Part shown: one piece after another, positions 1 through 5,986 of the stretch | How the letters are laid out: each line of letters starts with the position of its first letter | Position numbering within the stretch: position 1 is the stretch's first letter | DNA from: Oscillospiraceae bacterium | Lineage (GTDB): Bacteria > Bacillota_A > Clostridia > Oscillospirales > CAG-272 | Direction of reading: 5' to 3' | Assembly (NCBI GenBank): GCA_015064195.1 | Contig: SVSO01000085.1 | Coordinates: 1 to 11,157, forward strand | Length of the DNA stretch: 11,157 nucleotides | Notes under the pieces: generated by a model | Databases searched by the model: none | Seen by the model: the letters and a program-made list of their open reading frames with translations, nothing else | Told to the model about the DNA's origin: nothing | Made by a program: the position numbers and the translations under genes

Positions 1-1332
1 ATTCTCGCAGGAAGCTGCCATTGTGATATTGTCTCTTAACGAAAAGGAAAACAAATGATAGTCCTGAAATACTGTGGAAAACAGTGAAAGATAGCTTTCA
101 TAATCGAATTCCTTGATGTCGATTCCATCCAGAAGAACGCTTCCTTCTGTCGGATCATAAAGGCGCATCATCAACTTGATGAATGTGGATTTTCCGGCAC
201 CGTTCTCGCCTACAATCAACAGTTTTTCACCTGCGTGTATGGATATGCTCACATTTTTTAAGACATAATATTCGCTGCCGGGATACTGAAAGCTGACATT
301 TCTGAATTCTATTGTATGAGCGCGATTCGAAGGAATACCTTTTGTTCCCGTCCGCATCATTGAAGGGATGTTTATATATGCATCCAGATTGTCGTAATAC
401 ATATCATATGCCTTAATTTCCACGAGTGCATTGATGATTTGCCGTATTGCCGTCGAAAAAGATGTTATGGCACTGATATACATCATAAAGGAGCCGAGAG
501 AGATTCTGCCATTTGCGGTATTGTATATTAAGTACCCATATGCTGTGAGCTGTTCCAAAAATGTGATTACTGCAGCGATAGTGCCGGATTTTATGTATTC
601 ATTGTTCTGCTTGCACAAATTATGATTGACACGTGTAAAGAACTCCCTTTCCTTCCTTAAAAGCCATTCTCCCGCTCGATAAATCCGTAATTCTCTGCCC
701 AATTCAGCCTTTTCAAACAAACTGGAAAAGTACGTCCATCTGCGTTGATCATCGATAATGGTATCTTCCATCTGCTTGATTCTTTTCAGTGCCCGGCTTT
801 CAAAAAATGCTCCTGCCACGGAGAGTGCAAGGAAAAATAAGATGATCCAAATATTCAGTGTAGATATTATTACGCATAGTCCTATGAGCGTGACTGCATG
901 CCCAATAATACCAAGTGCACAATCCAACAGATAACCGAATCCGTGCCAGTTGCTGTAAAGAAATTTTTTTGATTTTTCTTGCATCTCCAAAAATTCCGGT
1001 TTTTCCAGATTACCGTAGTCACAGACGTACAAGGTTCTGTGCAGCGCATTGTCAAATTCGGCAGCAACCTTACATCGACGTGAAAAACCATCTTTAGAAA
1101 AATAAACAGTAAGAATTTGAATGAGAAGCAGAGAACTGACGAGCAGTACTACATAAAAATAGGGCTTATCCAAACTCTCGTTGTTAAGCAATTCATCGAT
1201 GAGCAATTTTGGAATCAAAGCAGTCATTGGCGGGATAAAAGAATGTAATATCTGGTAAAGTACATTCCAGATCACATAGCATTTATCATATTTCCAACCG
1301 TTTTTTATAAAGAAAGTAATTCCTTTAAACAT
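1..1332 (-). CDS. ABC exporter, fused permease/ATPase (partial, C-terminus beyond left edge)
   Basis: Reading leftward from ATG at 1332-1330 gives 444 codons without a stop, so the gene continues past the window edge. The N-terminal ~310 residues are a hydrophobic exporter domain, with membrane stretches around 20-45, 57-78, 133-177 and 250-295. The nucleotide-binding domain starts near 340, with an aromatic A-loop Tyr350, Walker A GENGAGKST at 375-383 (Lys381) and a Q-loop FQDYHLFS around Gln423. The LSGGQ signature, Walker B and H-loop would lie off the edge. No N-terminal C39 peptidase domain is present. The family exports drugs, peptides or lipids across the cytoplasmic membrane as a dimer, and the substrate here is unknown. 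GGAGGA at 1343-1338 fixes the start. The base composition is clearly more AT-rich than that of genes right of 1628. Upstream lies an apparent leader-peptide attenuator, which favours an antibiotic- or peptide-responsive efflux role (inference). Confidence 0.93.
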   Translation of the reverse strand, partial: MFKGITFFIKNGWKYDKCYVIWNVLYQILHSFIPPMTALIPKLLIDELLNNESLDKPYFYVVLLVSSLLLIQILTVYFSKDGFSRRCKVAAEFDNALHRTLYVCDYGNLEKPEFLEMQEKSKKFLYSNWHGFGYLLDCALGIIGHAVTLIGLCVIISTLNIWIILFFLALSVAGAFFESRALKRIKQMEDTIIDDQRRWTYFSSLFEKAELGRELRIYRAGEWLLRKEREFFTRVNHNLCKQNNEYIKSGTIAAVITFLEQLTAYGYLIYNTANGRISLGSFMMYISAITSFSTAIRQIINALVEIKAYDMYYDNLDAYINIPSMMRTGTKGIPSNRAHTIEFRNVSFQYPGSEYYVLKNVSISIHAGEKLLIVGENGAGKSTFIKLMMRLYDPTEGSVLLDGIDIKEFDYESYLSLFSTVFQDYHLFSFSLRDNITMAASCEN

Positions 1333-1343
1333 AATCGTCCTCC

Positions 1344-1373
1344 AAAAAAATCACAGGAATATACACCTGTGAT
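1344..1373 (-). terminator. Intrinsic terminator just upstream of the ABC exporter start
   Basis: In the minus-strand RNA, AUCACAGG (1373-1366) pairs with CCUGUGAU (1357-1350) as 8 perfect base pairs around an 8-base loop. A run of seven U (1350-1344) follows directly, its first base being the last base of the stem. The exporter's Shine-Dalgarno begins at the next base (1343). A terminator placed between promoter and ribosome binding site would stop transcription before the gene, so it is most likely conditional. Its 5' arm also pairs with 1394-1388 in a competing structure. Confidence 0.85.
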
Positions 1374-1489
1374 CAAAATACGTTGTTCAGGTGTTGTCTT
1401 GCAGATATAAAAATACCGTAAAGACAACACAAACCAAGGGCAGCGAAGCTGTCCTGTTTTCAGACGATTTGTTTTGTTATCTTTACGGT
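1350..1489 (-). promoter_or_regulatory. Multi-stem transcription attenuator (leader RNA)
   Basis: Five segments of the minus-strand RNA form a chain of exclusive pairings. Segment 1 (1489-1475), starting at the base after the leader peptide stop, pairs with segment 2 (1429-1415) over 15 bp including one G-U. Segment 2 (1430-1421) also pairs with segment 3 (1400-1391) over 10 perfect bp. Segment 3 (1394-1388) pairs with segment 4 (1369-1363) over 7 bp. Segment 4 (1373-1366) pairs with segment 5 (1357-1350) as the terminator. A small internal hairpin lies at 1454-1438. Predicted logic: a ribosome reaching the stop masks segment 1, allowing 2:3 and then the terminator. An early stall or no translation leaves 1:2, then 3:4, and transcription reads through. 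The pairings are seen; the logic is inferred by analogy with ribosome-mediated attenuators such as bmrB-bmrCD and ermK. Confidence 0.75.
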
Positions 1490-1531
1490 TTATTCATTGA
1501 TAAAAGGCTTGTAGCAACAGTAGCAGCGCAT
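1490..1531 (-). CDS. Cys-rich leader peptide MRCYCCYKPFINE
   Basis: A 13-residue open frame, too short for routine gene callers, starts with ATG at 1531-1529 and ends with TAA at 1492-1490. It is preceded by AAGGAGG at 1545-1539 with a 7-base spacer, as good a ribosome binding site as any in the window. Three of the first six residues are Cys (3, 5, 6) and two are Tyr (4, 7). It lies just downstream of a promoter, and its stop codon abuts the first arm of the attenuator. It is therefore best read as a regulatory leader peptide whose translation, rather than product, matters. Stalling could be provoked by a translation-targeting drug or by scarce charged tRNA-Cys or tRNA-Tyr; the sequence does not say which. 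No known leader peptide was recognised with certainty. Confidence 0.72.
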   Translation of the reverse strand: MRCYCCYKPFINE

Positions 1532-1555
1532 AACGAGACCTCCTTGTTTTTTTAC

Positions 1556-1564
1556 ATTGTATCA
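1556..1564 (-). promoter_or_regulatory. Extended -10 promoter of leader peptide/ABC exporter
   Basis: The minus strand reads TGATACAAT (1564-1556), which is TG-n-TACAAT, an extended -10 with one mismatch in the hexamer. The hexamer 17 bp upstream (1584-1579, TACCAT) is a poor -35. Transcription would begin near 1549, leaving only a few bases before the leader peptide's Shine-Dalgarno. Confidence 0.55.
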
Positions 1565-1619
1565 TTATTTCATCAAAAATGGTAGTGGAAAAATGTAAAT
1601 TTTTGTTGTCCCTTCTTGA

Positions 1620-1628
1620 CATCAACAG
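1620..1628. other. Probable insertion or rearrangement junction
   Basis: SpoIVB-like coding similarity begins abruptly at 1628. Immediately to the left the DNA is AT-rich and in-frame translation shows no further SpoIVB similarity, with a stop at 1583-1585. The base composition changes across this point, from the AT-rich exporter and leader to more GC-rich DNA. No clear target duplication, terminal inverted repeat or recombinase gene is visible within the window, so the mechanism is unknown. An assembly join is a further possibility. Confidence 0.45.
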
Positions 1629-1768
1629 TAAGCGGCAGTCCGCTGGTACAAAACGGGCGGCTCATTGGAGCCATCACGCATGTCCTCGTGAATGATCCCT
1701 GCCGTGGGTATGGGATTTTCATCGAGAATATGCTGGCGGCGGAAAATACAGTTGCGGAGGTATCCTGA
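1628..1768 (+). pseudogene. spoIVB: 3' remnant of spoIVB (S55 sporulation protease)
   Basis: The frame reads [18 protein letters not shown], then [18 protein letters not shown], ending in TGA at 1766-1768 (46 residues). This is the recognisable C-terminus of SpoIVB, the PDZ-containing serine protease of peptidase family S55. In sporulation SpoIVB is secreted from the forespore and triggers pro-sigma-K processing. The SGSP motif holding the catalytic Ser is kept, but the signal, PDZ region and catalytic His and Asp are missing. Similarity stops one residue before SGSP, and the frame to the left only runs open to a TAG at 1583-1585. There is no Shine-Dalgarno or plausible start, so this piece alone cannot make a working enzyme. 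It is either a dead remnant or the 3' half of a gene split by the AT-rich insert to its left. A normal spoIVB is usually followed by spo0A, which is not the case here. Confidence 0.8.
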
Positions 1769-1799
1769 AGCATTTACGCGTATAATGCATAATCTTATA

Positions 1800-1841
1800 A
1801 GAATGCTGTTTCCGATTGTCAGAAATAGCATTCTTTTCTTT
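1800..1841 (+). terminator. Terminator after the spoIVB remnant
   Basis: A 13-bp stem, AGAATGCTGTTTC (1800-1812) with GAAATAGCATTCT (1822-1834), contains one G-U pair and is followed by TTTCTTT. It lies 31 bases after the remnant's stop and before the next promoter, as expected for the original end of spoIVB. The stem is symmetric, so it may also act weakly on the other strand. Confidence 0.75.
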
Positions 1842-1847
1842 GATGCC

Positions 1848-1876
1848 TTGACATTGAAGTGGCTATATGCTATAAT
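1848..1876 (+). promoter_or_regulatory. Consensus sigma-A promoter of the GH110-like gene
   Basis: TTGACA (1848-1853), a 17-bp spacer and TATAAT (1871-1876) match consensus in both hexamers, with TG at the extended -10 position (TGCTATAAT). Transcription would start near 1883. A small dyad, CTCAC (1880-1884) and GTGAG (1891-1895), lies between the promoter and the Shine-Dalgarno GAGGTGA (1893-1899). It could be an operator or chance. Confidence 0.85.
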
Positions 1877-1906
1877 GTACTCACTAATTCGTGAGGTGAA
1901 AGCGGC

Positions 1907-3523
1907 ATGAAAAACTTTACTAACCATACAGTATTTGAAAACGGTACGGAATACATCTTCGATGGTGACCGGTTGTGTGCAGACATTGGAGATGCCGTTC
2001 GTCTGAAGGAAAAAATCTACCGCTCGATCTATTCTTCGGAAAAAAACTGGCTGGATACGGTGTTTTATCTTAAGGATCTGTCGGATGTGACGCTGGATTT
2101 TGGCGGTGCGACGCTCTTTCTGCGTGATGACACACTCCAGCCCTTTGTGTTGGATGGATGTCGGAATGTGACAATTCGGAATGTGGTTGTCGAATACGAG
2201 CGCTCTCTGATGGATGAGATGGAGATCGTTGATGTCAGGGATGGCGAGATCTGGTGTAGACAGACTGACAAGCAGAAGATGCATTTCCCCATGAAAGCGG
2301 AGGACGGCTTTCTCATCCCCCTTTCAGGTAGCAAAGAGTATCGAAGTGATCTGACGGAACCGCACTTTTTCAATCTTTATAAAAAAGAGACGCAGACATG
2401 CGTTTCCATGTGTCTTGTCAGAATTGGACGCAATCTTCGCGTGATTCCTCACGAGCAGTATCCATTCAAATATTACGATCTTTCTGCCAGTCAGAGAGGG
2501 GAGTATATCGTTCTTACCGGTGAGATTCCTCGCGGAATCTGTTCGGATGTTACCTGTGCGCAGACGCATGCCGCGCGTGATTTAAGCTCTTGCTTTATCA
2601 TCCGCTCGAAGAACATTCGTCTTGAAAATTTCCGCGTACTCAACGGCGGCGGAATGGGTATCCTCGGCATGTATTCTGAAAATAACACGCTGGACGGGCT
2701 GAAGTTCTTTTTTGATGAGCGCTCGCATGGCATTGCTACCAATGCCGCCGATGCAATCCATTTGATATCCTGCTTCGGGACAGTCGAGATTATAAACAGC
2801 GTGCTTGAGGGCATGAAGGACGATGCACTCAATATCCACGGAAACTATTATACAGTGGTCTCGGTGGAGGATGGTGTGATACACACAAAGCTCGCTACCG
2901 ACACACAGAAGCATCCTGCGGTGAATGCGCATTATGTGATGTTCGGGAAGGACGATGAGCTTTCGGTTTGCCATGGAGGTACCACTCTTGTGAAGCAGAA
3001 TCTGCGGCTTGACCGCGCAGAGGTAACGGGCGACTTTACCGCCGATCTTTATGTGAGTCAGGATACCTCTGCGCTTTGTCCGGGCGACACAATCGAGAAT
3101 CTCTCGATCCAGGCGGATCTTCACATAAAGAATTGTCGCTTCGGCAAGGCAAATACACATCTGCGCCTGCAGACACGCGGCAGGATTTTGATGGAGGACT
3201 GCGAATGTGCACTGACGATTCTGCTGCCGGGTGATAAGAATTACTGGTACGAAGGCAGCCCCGTCAGGGATCTCACGATCAGAAATTGCAGATTCGTCGG
3301 CGGCAGAGGCAGTGGTTATATTGTGGCAAATCCGGAGTTTACTCATTGCCCCGAATCACCGTATTACCATTCGGGTATTAAGGTGTTCGGCAATACCTTT
3401 GAAAATGCAAATGCGCTTGCGCTGTCGAATTGCAGAGATATACGCTTTGAAGGCAATGTCACCCTGTCGGGACTTCCGTTTGCGAACAAATTCGGCAACT
3501 GCGCGGAAATTACAGAAAAATAA
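1907..3523 (+). CDS. GH110-like alpha-1,3-galactosidase / right-handed beta-helix protein
   Basis: This is a 538-residue protein starting at ATG 1907, set by GAGGTGA seven bases upstream. It carries repeated parallel beta-helix turns such as NVTIRNVVVEY (~88-98), KNIRLENFRVLNGG (~237-250), EIINSVLEGMKDDALNIHG (~294-312) and VRDLTIRNCRFVGG (~453-466). The opening pattern (LDFGGATLFLRDD followed by FVLDGCRNVTIRN), the acidic pair Asp305-Asp306 before NIHG and the WYEGSPVRDLTIRNC stretch resemble family GH110. That family removes terminal alpha-1,3-linked galactose, for example from blood group B or linear B glycans. The substrate assignment is by resemblance only. No signal peptide is present, so it probably acts in the cytoplasm on an imported oligosaccharide. 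It is monocistronic, between its own promoter and terminator, and converges on an FAD oxidoreductase. It could also be an uncharacterised beta-helix hydrolase or lyase. Confidence 0.75.
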   Translation: MKNFTNHTVFENGTEYIFDGDRLCADIGDAVRLKEKIYRSIYSSEKNWLDTVFYLKDLSDVTLDFGGATLFLRDDTLQPFVLDGCRNVTIRNVVVEYERSLMDEMEIVDVRDGEIWCRQTDKQKMHFPMKAEDGFLIPLSGSKEYRSDLTEPHFFNLYKKETQTCVSMCLVRIGRNLRVIPHEQYPFKYYDLSASQRGEYIVLTGEIPRGICSDVTCAQTHAARDLSSCFIIRSKNIRLENFRVLNGGGMGILGMYSENNTLDGLKFFFDERSHGIATNAADAIHLISCFGTVEIINSVLEGMKDDALNIHGNYYTVVSVEDGVIHTKLATDTQKHPAVNAHYVMFGKDDELSVCHGGTTLVKQNLRLDRAEVTGDFTADLYVSQDTSALCPGDTIENLSIQADLHIKNCRFGKANTHLRLQTRGRILMEDCECALTILLPGDKNYWYEGSPVRDLTIRNCRFVGGRGSGYIVANPEFTHCPESPYYHSGIKVFGNTFENANALALSNCRDIRFEGNVTLSGLPFANKFGNCAEITEK

Positions 3524-3540
3524 TCTCCTGAAATCAGCGA

Positions 3541-3575
3541 AAGCCGGGGCACATAAATGCGCCCCGGCTTTTCAA
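3541..3575. terminator. Strong terminator between convergent genes
   Basis: AAGCCGGGGC (3541-3550) and GCCCCGGCTT (3561-3570) form a perfect 10-bp GC-rich stem with a 10-base loop. On the plus strand it is followed by TTCAATTTCTTCT, ending the GH110-like transcript. On the minus strand the downstream sequence is only weakly U-rich, so it serves the oxidoreductase gene less well. Confidence 0.85.
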
Positions 3576-3587
3576 TTTCTTCTAAAT

Positions 3588-5807
3588 TTAATAAATCCGG
3601 ATCTCCGGAATCACGACGCGATCGGAATCGAGCGTTTTCAGCACGGTCAGCTTCACTGCCGATGCTTTCGTCGGCGCAAAATCCACCATGGCCAGCCGAT
3701 GGATATTGTCCGTCACATGGCAAACCTCGCGCCAGCCGTCCTCTGTCAGCAGGCTTACTGTGAATTCCGTCACAAGATCGCGCAGAACCGGCATCGCGCG
3801 GTAGCCGTAGGTATATTCCGCGAAGGGGATGTCGGAGGTGACGCGTACCTGCCGTACCGTCTTTTCACCGTCGAACGTCAGCGTGATGCTCTGCGGCGCG
3901 GGAGCGGCGGAAACCCATGCGTATGGCTCGCCGTCGGTCTTGCGGGTGCGGCCGTTAATGACGCAGGCCGGCTCGCAGCCCTCGGCAGCACTGTCTGCGG
4001 TAATCGCTGCGGACAGCGCCAGGTCGGCGGGGTCGTGATTCACCGCGCCGGGGATGAACATGCCGTCCTTCAGAAGCAGCTGCTGCAGCTCATCGATATG
4101 CGCACTGACGAGGCCGCGCGGCAGCTTGCCGTACTTTTTACAGAGATGTGCGGCGGTGGCGACGGCTGCGCCCATGGTACCGCCGGTCAGCATGACGCGG
4201 GTGGGGCCGAGGCCGATGTGCGTGACGCTGATGCAGCGTCCCACCATCATGAGATTGTCGATATTTTTCGAATAGAGCGCACGCAGCGGAATCGGCGTGA
4301 TGGGGCACTTGCGGTTTAAGGTGAACAGGCCGCCCTTGCCGGAGAAGATGCCATCGACGTGATGCACATCGATATTCCAGCCGCAGAAGGTGACGGCATC
4401 GGGGAAGGTTTTGCCCTCGACGAAGTCGTTTTCGCTTATGATGTAGTCGCCGATGAGGCGGCGGGATTCACGCTTGGCGTTGTAGGTGCCGAAGGCGACG
4501 AGGCGGTAGTTCTTCACCTGCTCGCGGCCTTCCCAGGAATTTTTCAGCCAGTTGTAGTAGCCCGCACCCATGCGGATCTGCGCGTCGCGGACATATTCGC
4601 TTTCGAAGATGTCGTCATAGTCGTTGGGCATCTCCAGCCACCAGGAGCCGCTGCCGAGGTTCGAGGGCTTGCGCCCCAGCTCATCGCCCTCGGGCAGCTT
4701 TGCTGCCCATGCCGGCGGGATGTATTCGACGGGATGATCGGTCTCCTCGGCATAGTAGCCGCAGAAGCCGTGGCCGAAGCCGCCGTTGTTACGGGAGCGC
4801 ATGGCGCAGCCGCTCATGGTATTGCCGTCCGCGATATCCGGTGCGAAGGCCTCGTTATGCTGGAACTTCGCCTCGCGGCCGATGCGGTATGCTGCGCCGG
4901 CATAATAGCCGAGCCATGCGTCACCAGTACCGTCCACGAAGAGGTCAGCAGAGAAGGCGGATTCGTCGAGCGTCATGGTATTCACCGCGCGCACACCGGT
5001 GATGCGGCTGCCGTCCATAACAACATCGCTTACGAGTGTGTTGTCGAACACGGTAAGATTTTCCTCTGCCTCAGTAAAAATGCGGAAGGTTTTTGACCAG
5101 GTGATATTATGCGCATGGCGGTAGTTTTTCAGCTCATAGACCACGCCTGTCTCATGGTAGCCGCGATGTGCCGCGCCCTCCAGCGTAACGTTGGCTTCAT
5201 CGGAGCCGTTGCCGCCAAGCACGGGGCGGTCATGCACCAGCGCGGTTTTGAGGCCGTATCTCGCCGCCGTGATGGCAGCGGCGATGCTTCCCACGCCGCC
5301 GCCCGCGATGAGCAGGTCAAAGTGGCCGTAATCGGTGAAGCCGGGCGCGCCCTTTATGGCGACGCGCTCCTTTTTCATGCGCGAAAGCTCGCGGGAAGGT
5401 GTGTAGTCGTAATCGTTCGTGATGACGACGGCGGCAAATCGGCCGTACCAGCCGGTGGTATCGAAAATTTTCAGCGTATGCTCACCGGGCGCAAGGTCGA
5501 AATCGGCGGCAATCTCAAAGTACCAGCCGGCGACATGCATCTGCGAGCAGATGTGGCCGGAGCGGATGCCGTCCACATCGACGATGAGGCCGTCGGGCTT
5601 GTGCTCCACGCACCAGTTTTTGGTACGCAGGAAGAAGCGGTGCATGCCGGCCTCGCGCACAGTGAAGCGCACGCTGGCAGGTGCGGTCGGATTGCCGACA
5701 CCGTCCGCCATGAGATAGGGCTGTCCCATTTCGCGCACAAACTGTGTCTCGCATATAAAGCCGCCGTAGTCTTCAAACTCCACGGCATCGATCCATAAGG
5801 TTTCCAT
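3588..5807 (-). CDS. FAD-dependent oxidoreductase (FAD_oxidored family) with beta-sandwich-like flanks
   Basis: The start is ATG 5807-5805, chosen over an in-frame ATG at 5882 because AAGGAGGA (5822-5815) precedes it by 7 bases. The product is 739 residues. Residues 1-~135 look like a beta-sandwich ligand-binding module. A Rossmann FAD site follows, LLIAGGGVGS (165-174), with LGGNGSDE (197-204), a second FAD motif VDGTGDAWLG (291-300), and RESRRLIGDY (446-455). The closing dinucleotide-fold segment MVGRC...PTRVMLTGGTMGAA lies at 521-548. Residues ~595-739 resemble an F5/8-type (discoidin-like) domain. These features fit Pfam FAD_oxidored (PF12831), whose members near carbohydrate genes are often mislabelled 'xanthan lyase'. 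The reaction is unknown; oxidation of a sugar or glycoside is inferred. No signal peptide is seen, so it is probably cytoplasmic. It is noticeably more GC-rich than the GH110-like neighbour, which produces long false antisense frames. Confidence 0.9.
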   Translation of the reverse strand: METLWIDAVEFEDYGGFICETQFVREMGQPYLMADGVGNPTAPASVRFTVREAGMHRFFLRTKNWCVEHKPDGLIVDVDGIRSGHICSQMHVAGWYFEIAADFDLAPGEHTLKIFDTTGWYGRFAAVVITNDYDYTPSRELSRMKKERVAIKGAPGFTDYGHFDLLIAGGGVGSIAAAITAARYGLKTALVHDRPVLGGNGSDEANVTLEGAAHRGYHETGVVYELKNYRHAHNITWSKTFRIFTEAEENLTVFDNTLVSDVVMDGSRITGVRAVNTMTLDESAFSADLFVDGTGDAWLGYYAGAAYRIGREAKFQHNEAFAPDIADGNTMSGCAMRSRNNGGFGHGFCGYYAEETDHPVEYIPPAWAAKLPEGDELGRKPSNLGSGSWWLEMPNDYDDIFESEYVRDAQIRMGAGYYNWLKNSWEGREQVKNYRLVAFGTYNAKRESRRLIGDYIISENDFVEGKTFPDAVTFCGWNIDVHHVDGIFSGKGGLFTLNRKCPITPIPLRALYSKNIDNLMMVGRCISVTHIGLGPTRVMLTGGTMGAAVATAAHLCKKYGKLPRGLVSAHIDELQQLLLKDGMFIPGAVNHDPADLALSAAITADSAAEGCEPACVINGRTRKTDGEPYAWVSAAPAPQSITLTFDGEKTVRQVRVTSDIPFAEYTYGYRAMPVLRDLVTEFTVSLLTEDGWREVCHVTDNIHRLAMVDFAPTKASAVKLTVLKTLDSDRVVIPEIRIY

Positions 5808-5853
5808 AAAAAAATCCTCCTTCTGTGCAGTTGTCACAGATTCTCTACCATAA

Positions 5854-5882
5854 ATTATAACGCAGGGCGGCAATGTGCGCAA
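5854..5882 (-). promoter_or_regulatory. Promoter of the minus-strand FAD oxidoreductase
   Basis: Minus strand TATAAT (5859-5854) is a consensus -10. The hexamer 17 bp upstream, TTGCGC (5882-5877), matches only the first three bases of a -35. A short dyad, TGTG (5824-5827) and CACA (5835-5838), sits between the promoter and the Shine-Dalgarno and could bind a regulator, but it is too short to be convincing. Confidence 0.5.
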
Positions 5883-5931
5883 GTCCTTTCCGGTGTTCTT
5901 AACAAAAAAGCAACAAATTTTGCCGTTTCTC

Positions 5932-5960
5932 TTCCCAAACGCGCGGATTTATGGTATAAT
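5932..5960 (+). promoter_or_regulatory. Promoter of the TraX-family gene
   Basis: TTCCCA (5932-5937), a 17-bp spacer and TATAAT (5955-5960) preceded by TGG give an extended -10 promoter with a 4/6 -35. The start codon follows 26 bases after the -10, with GGGAGG at 5974-5979. Confidence 0.65.
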
Positions 5961-5986
5961 GGAGAAAAACTCCGGGAGGTATCGAG

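Noticed and set aside
1391..1489. Small inverted-repeat mobile element (MITE-like) because of the ACCGTAAAGA/TCTTTACGGT ends
   Set aside because: No target duplication flanks the repeat. The arms also take part in a coherent series of alternative pairings between a leader peptide and a terminator, which explains them better.
1622..2284. Long minus-strand open frame (220 codons)
   Set aside because: It lies across the spoIVB remnant, terminator and promoter and the start of the GH110-like gene. It has no Shine-Dalgarno and shows no recognisable domain.
2582..3346. Minus-strand open frame of 254 codons opposite the GH110-like gene
   Set aside because: It is a shadow of a well-supported plus-strand gene, with unnatural composition (many Ile, Arg, His, Cys) and no ribosome binding site.
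3231..5798. Three long plus-strand frames (3231-4319, 4359-5096, 5109-5798)
   Set aside because: They are antisense to the FAD oxidoreductase, whose GC-rich codons remove stops on the other strand. The translations show no domain and no Shine-Dalgarno fits.
5808..5882. Upstream in-frame ATG at 5882 for the minus-strand oxidoreductase
   Set aside because: It would place the -10 box and the strong AAGGAGGA inside the coding region. The ATG at 5807 has the proper ribosome binding site and the family-like start.
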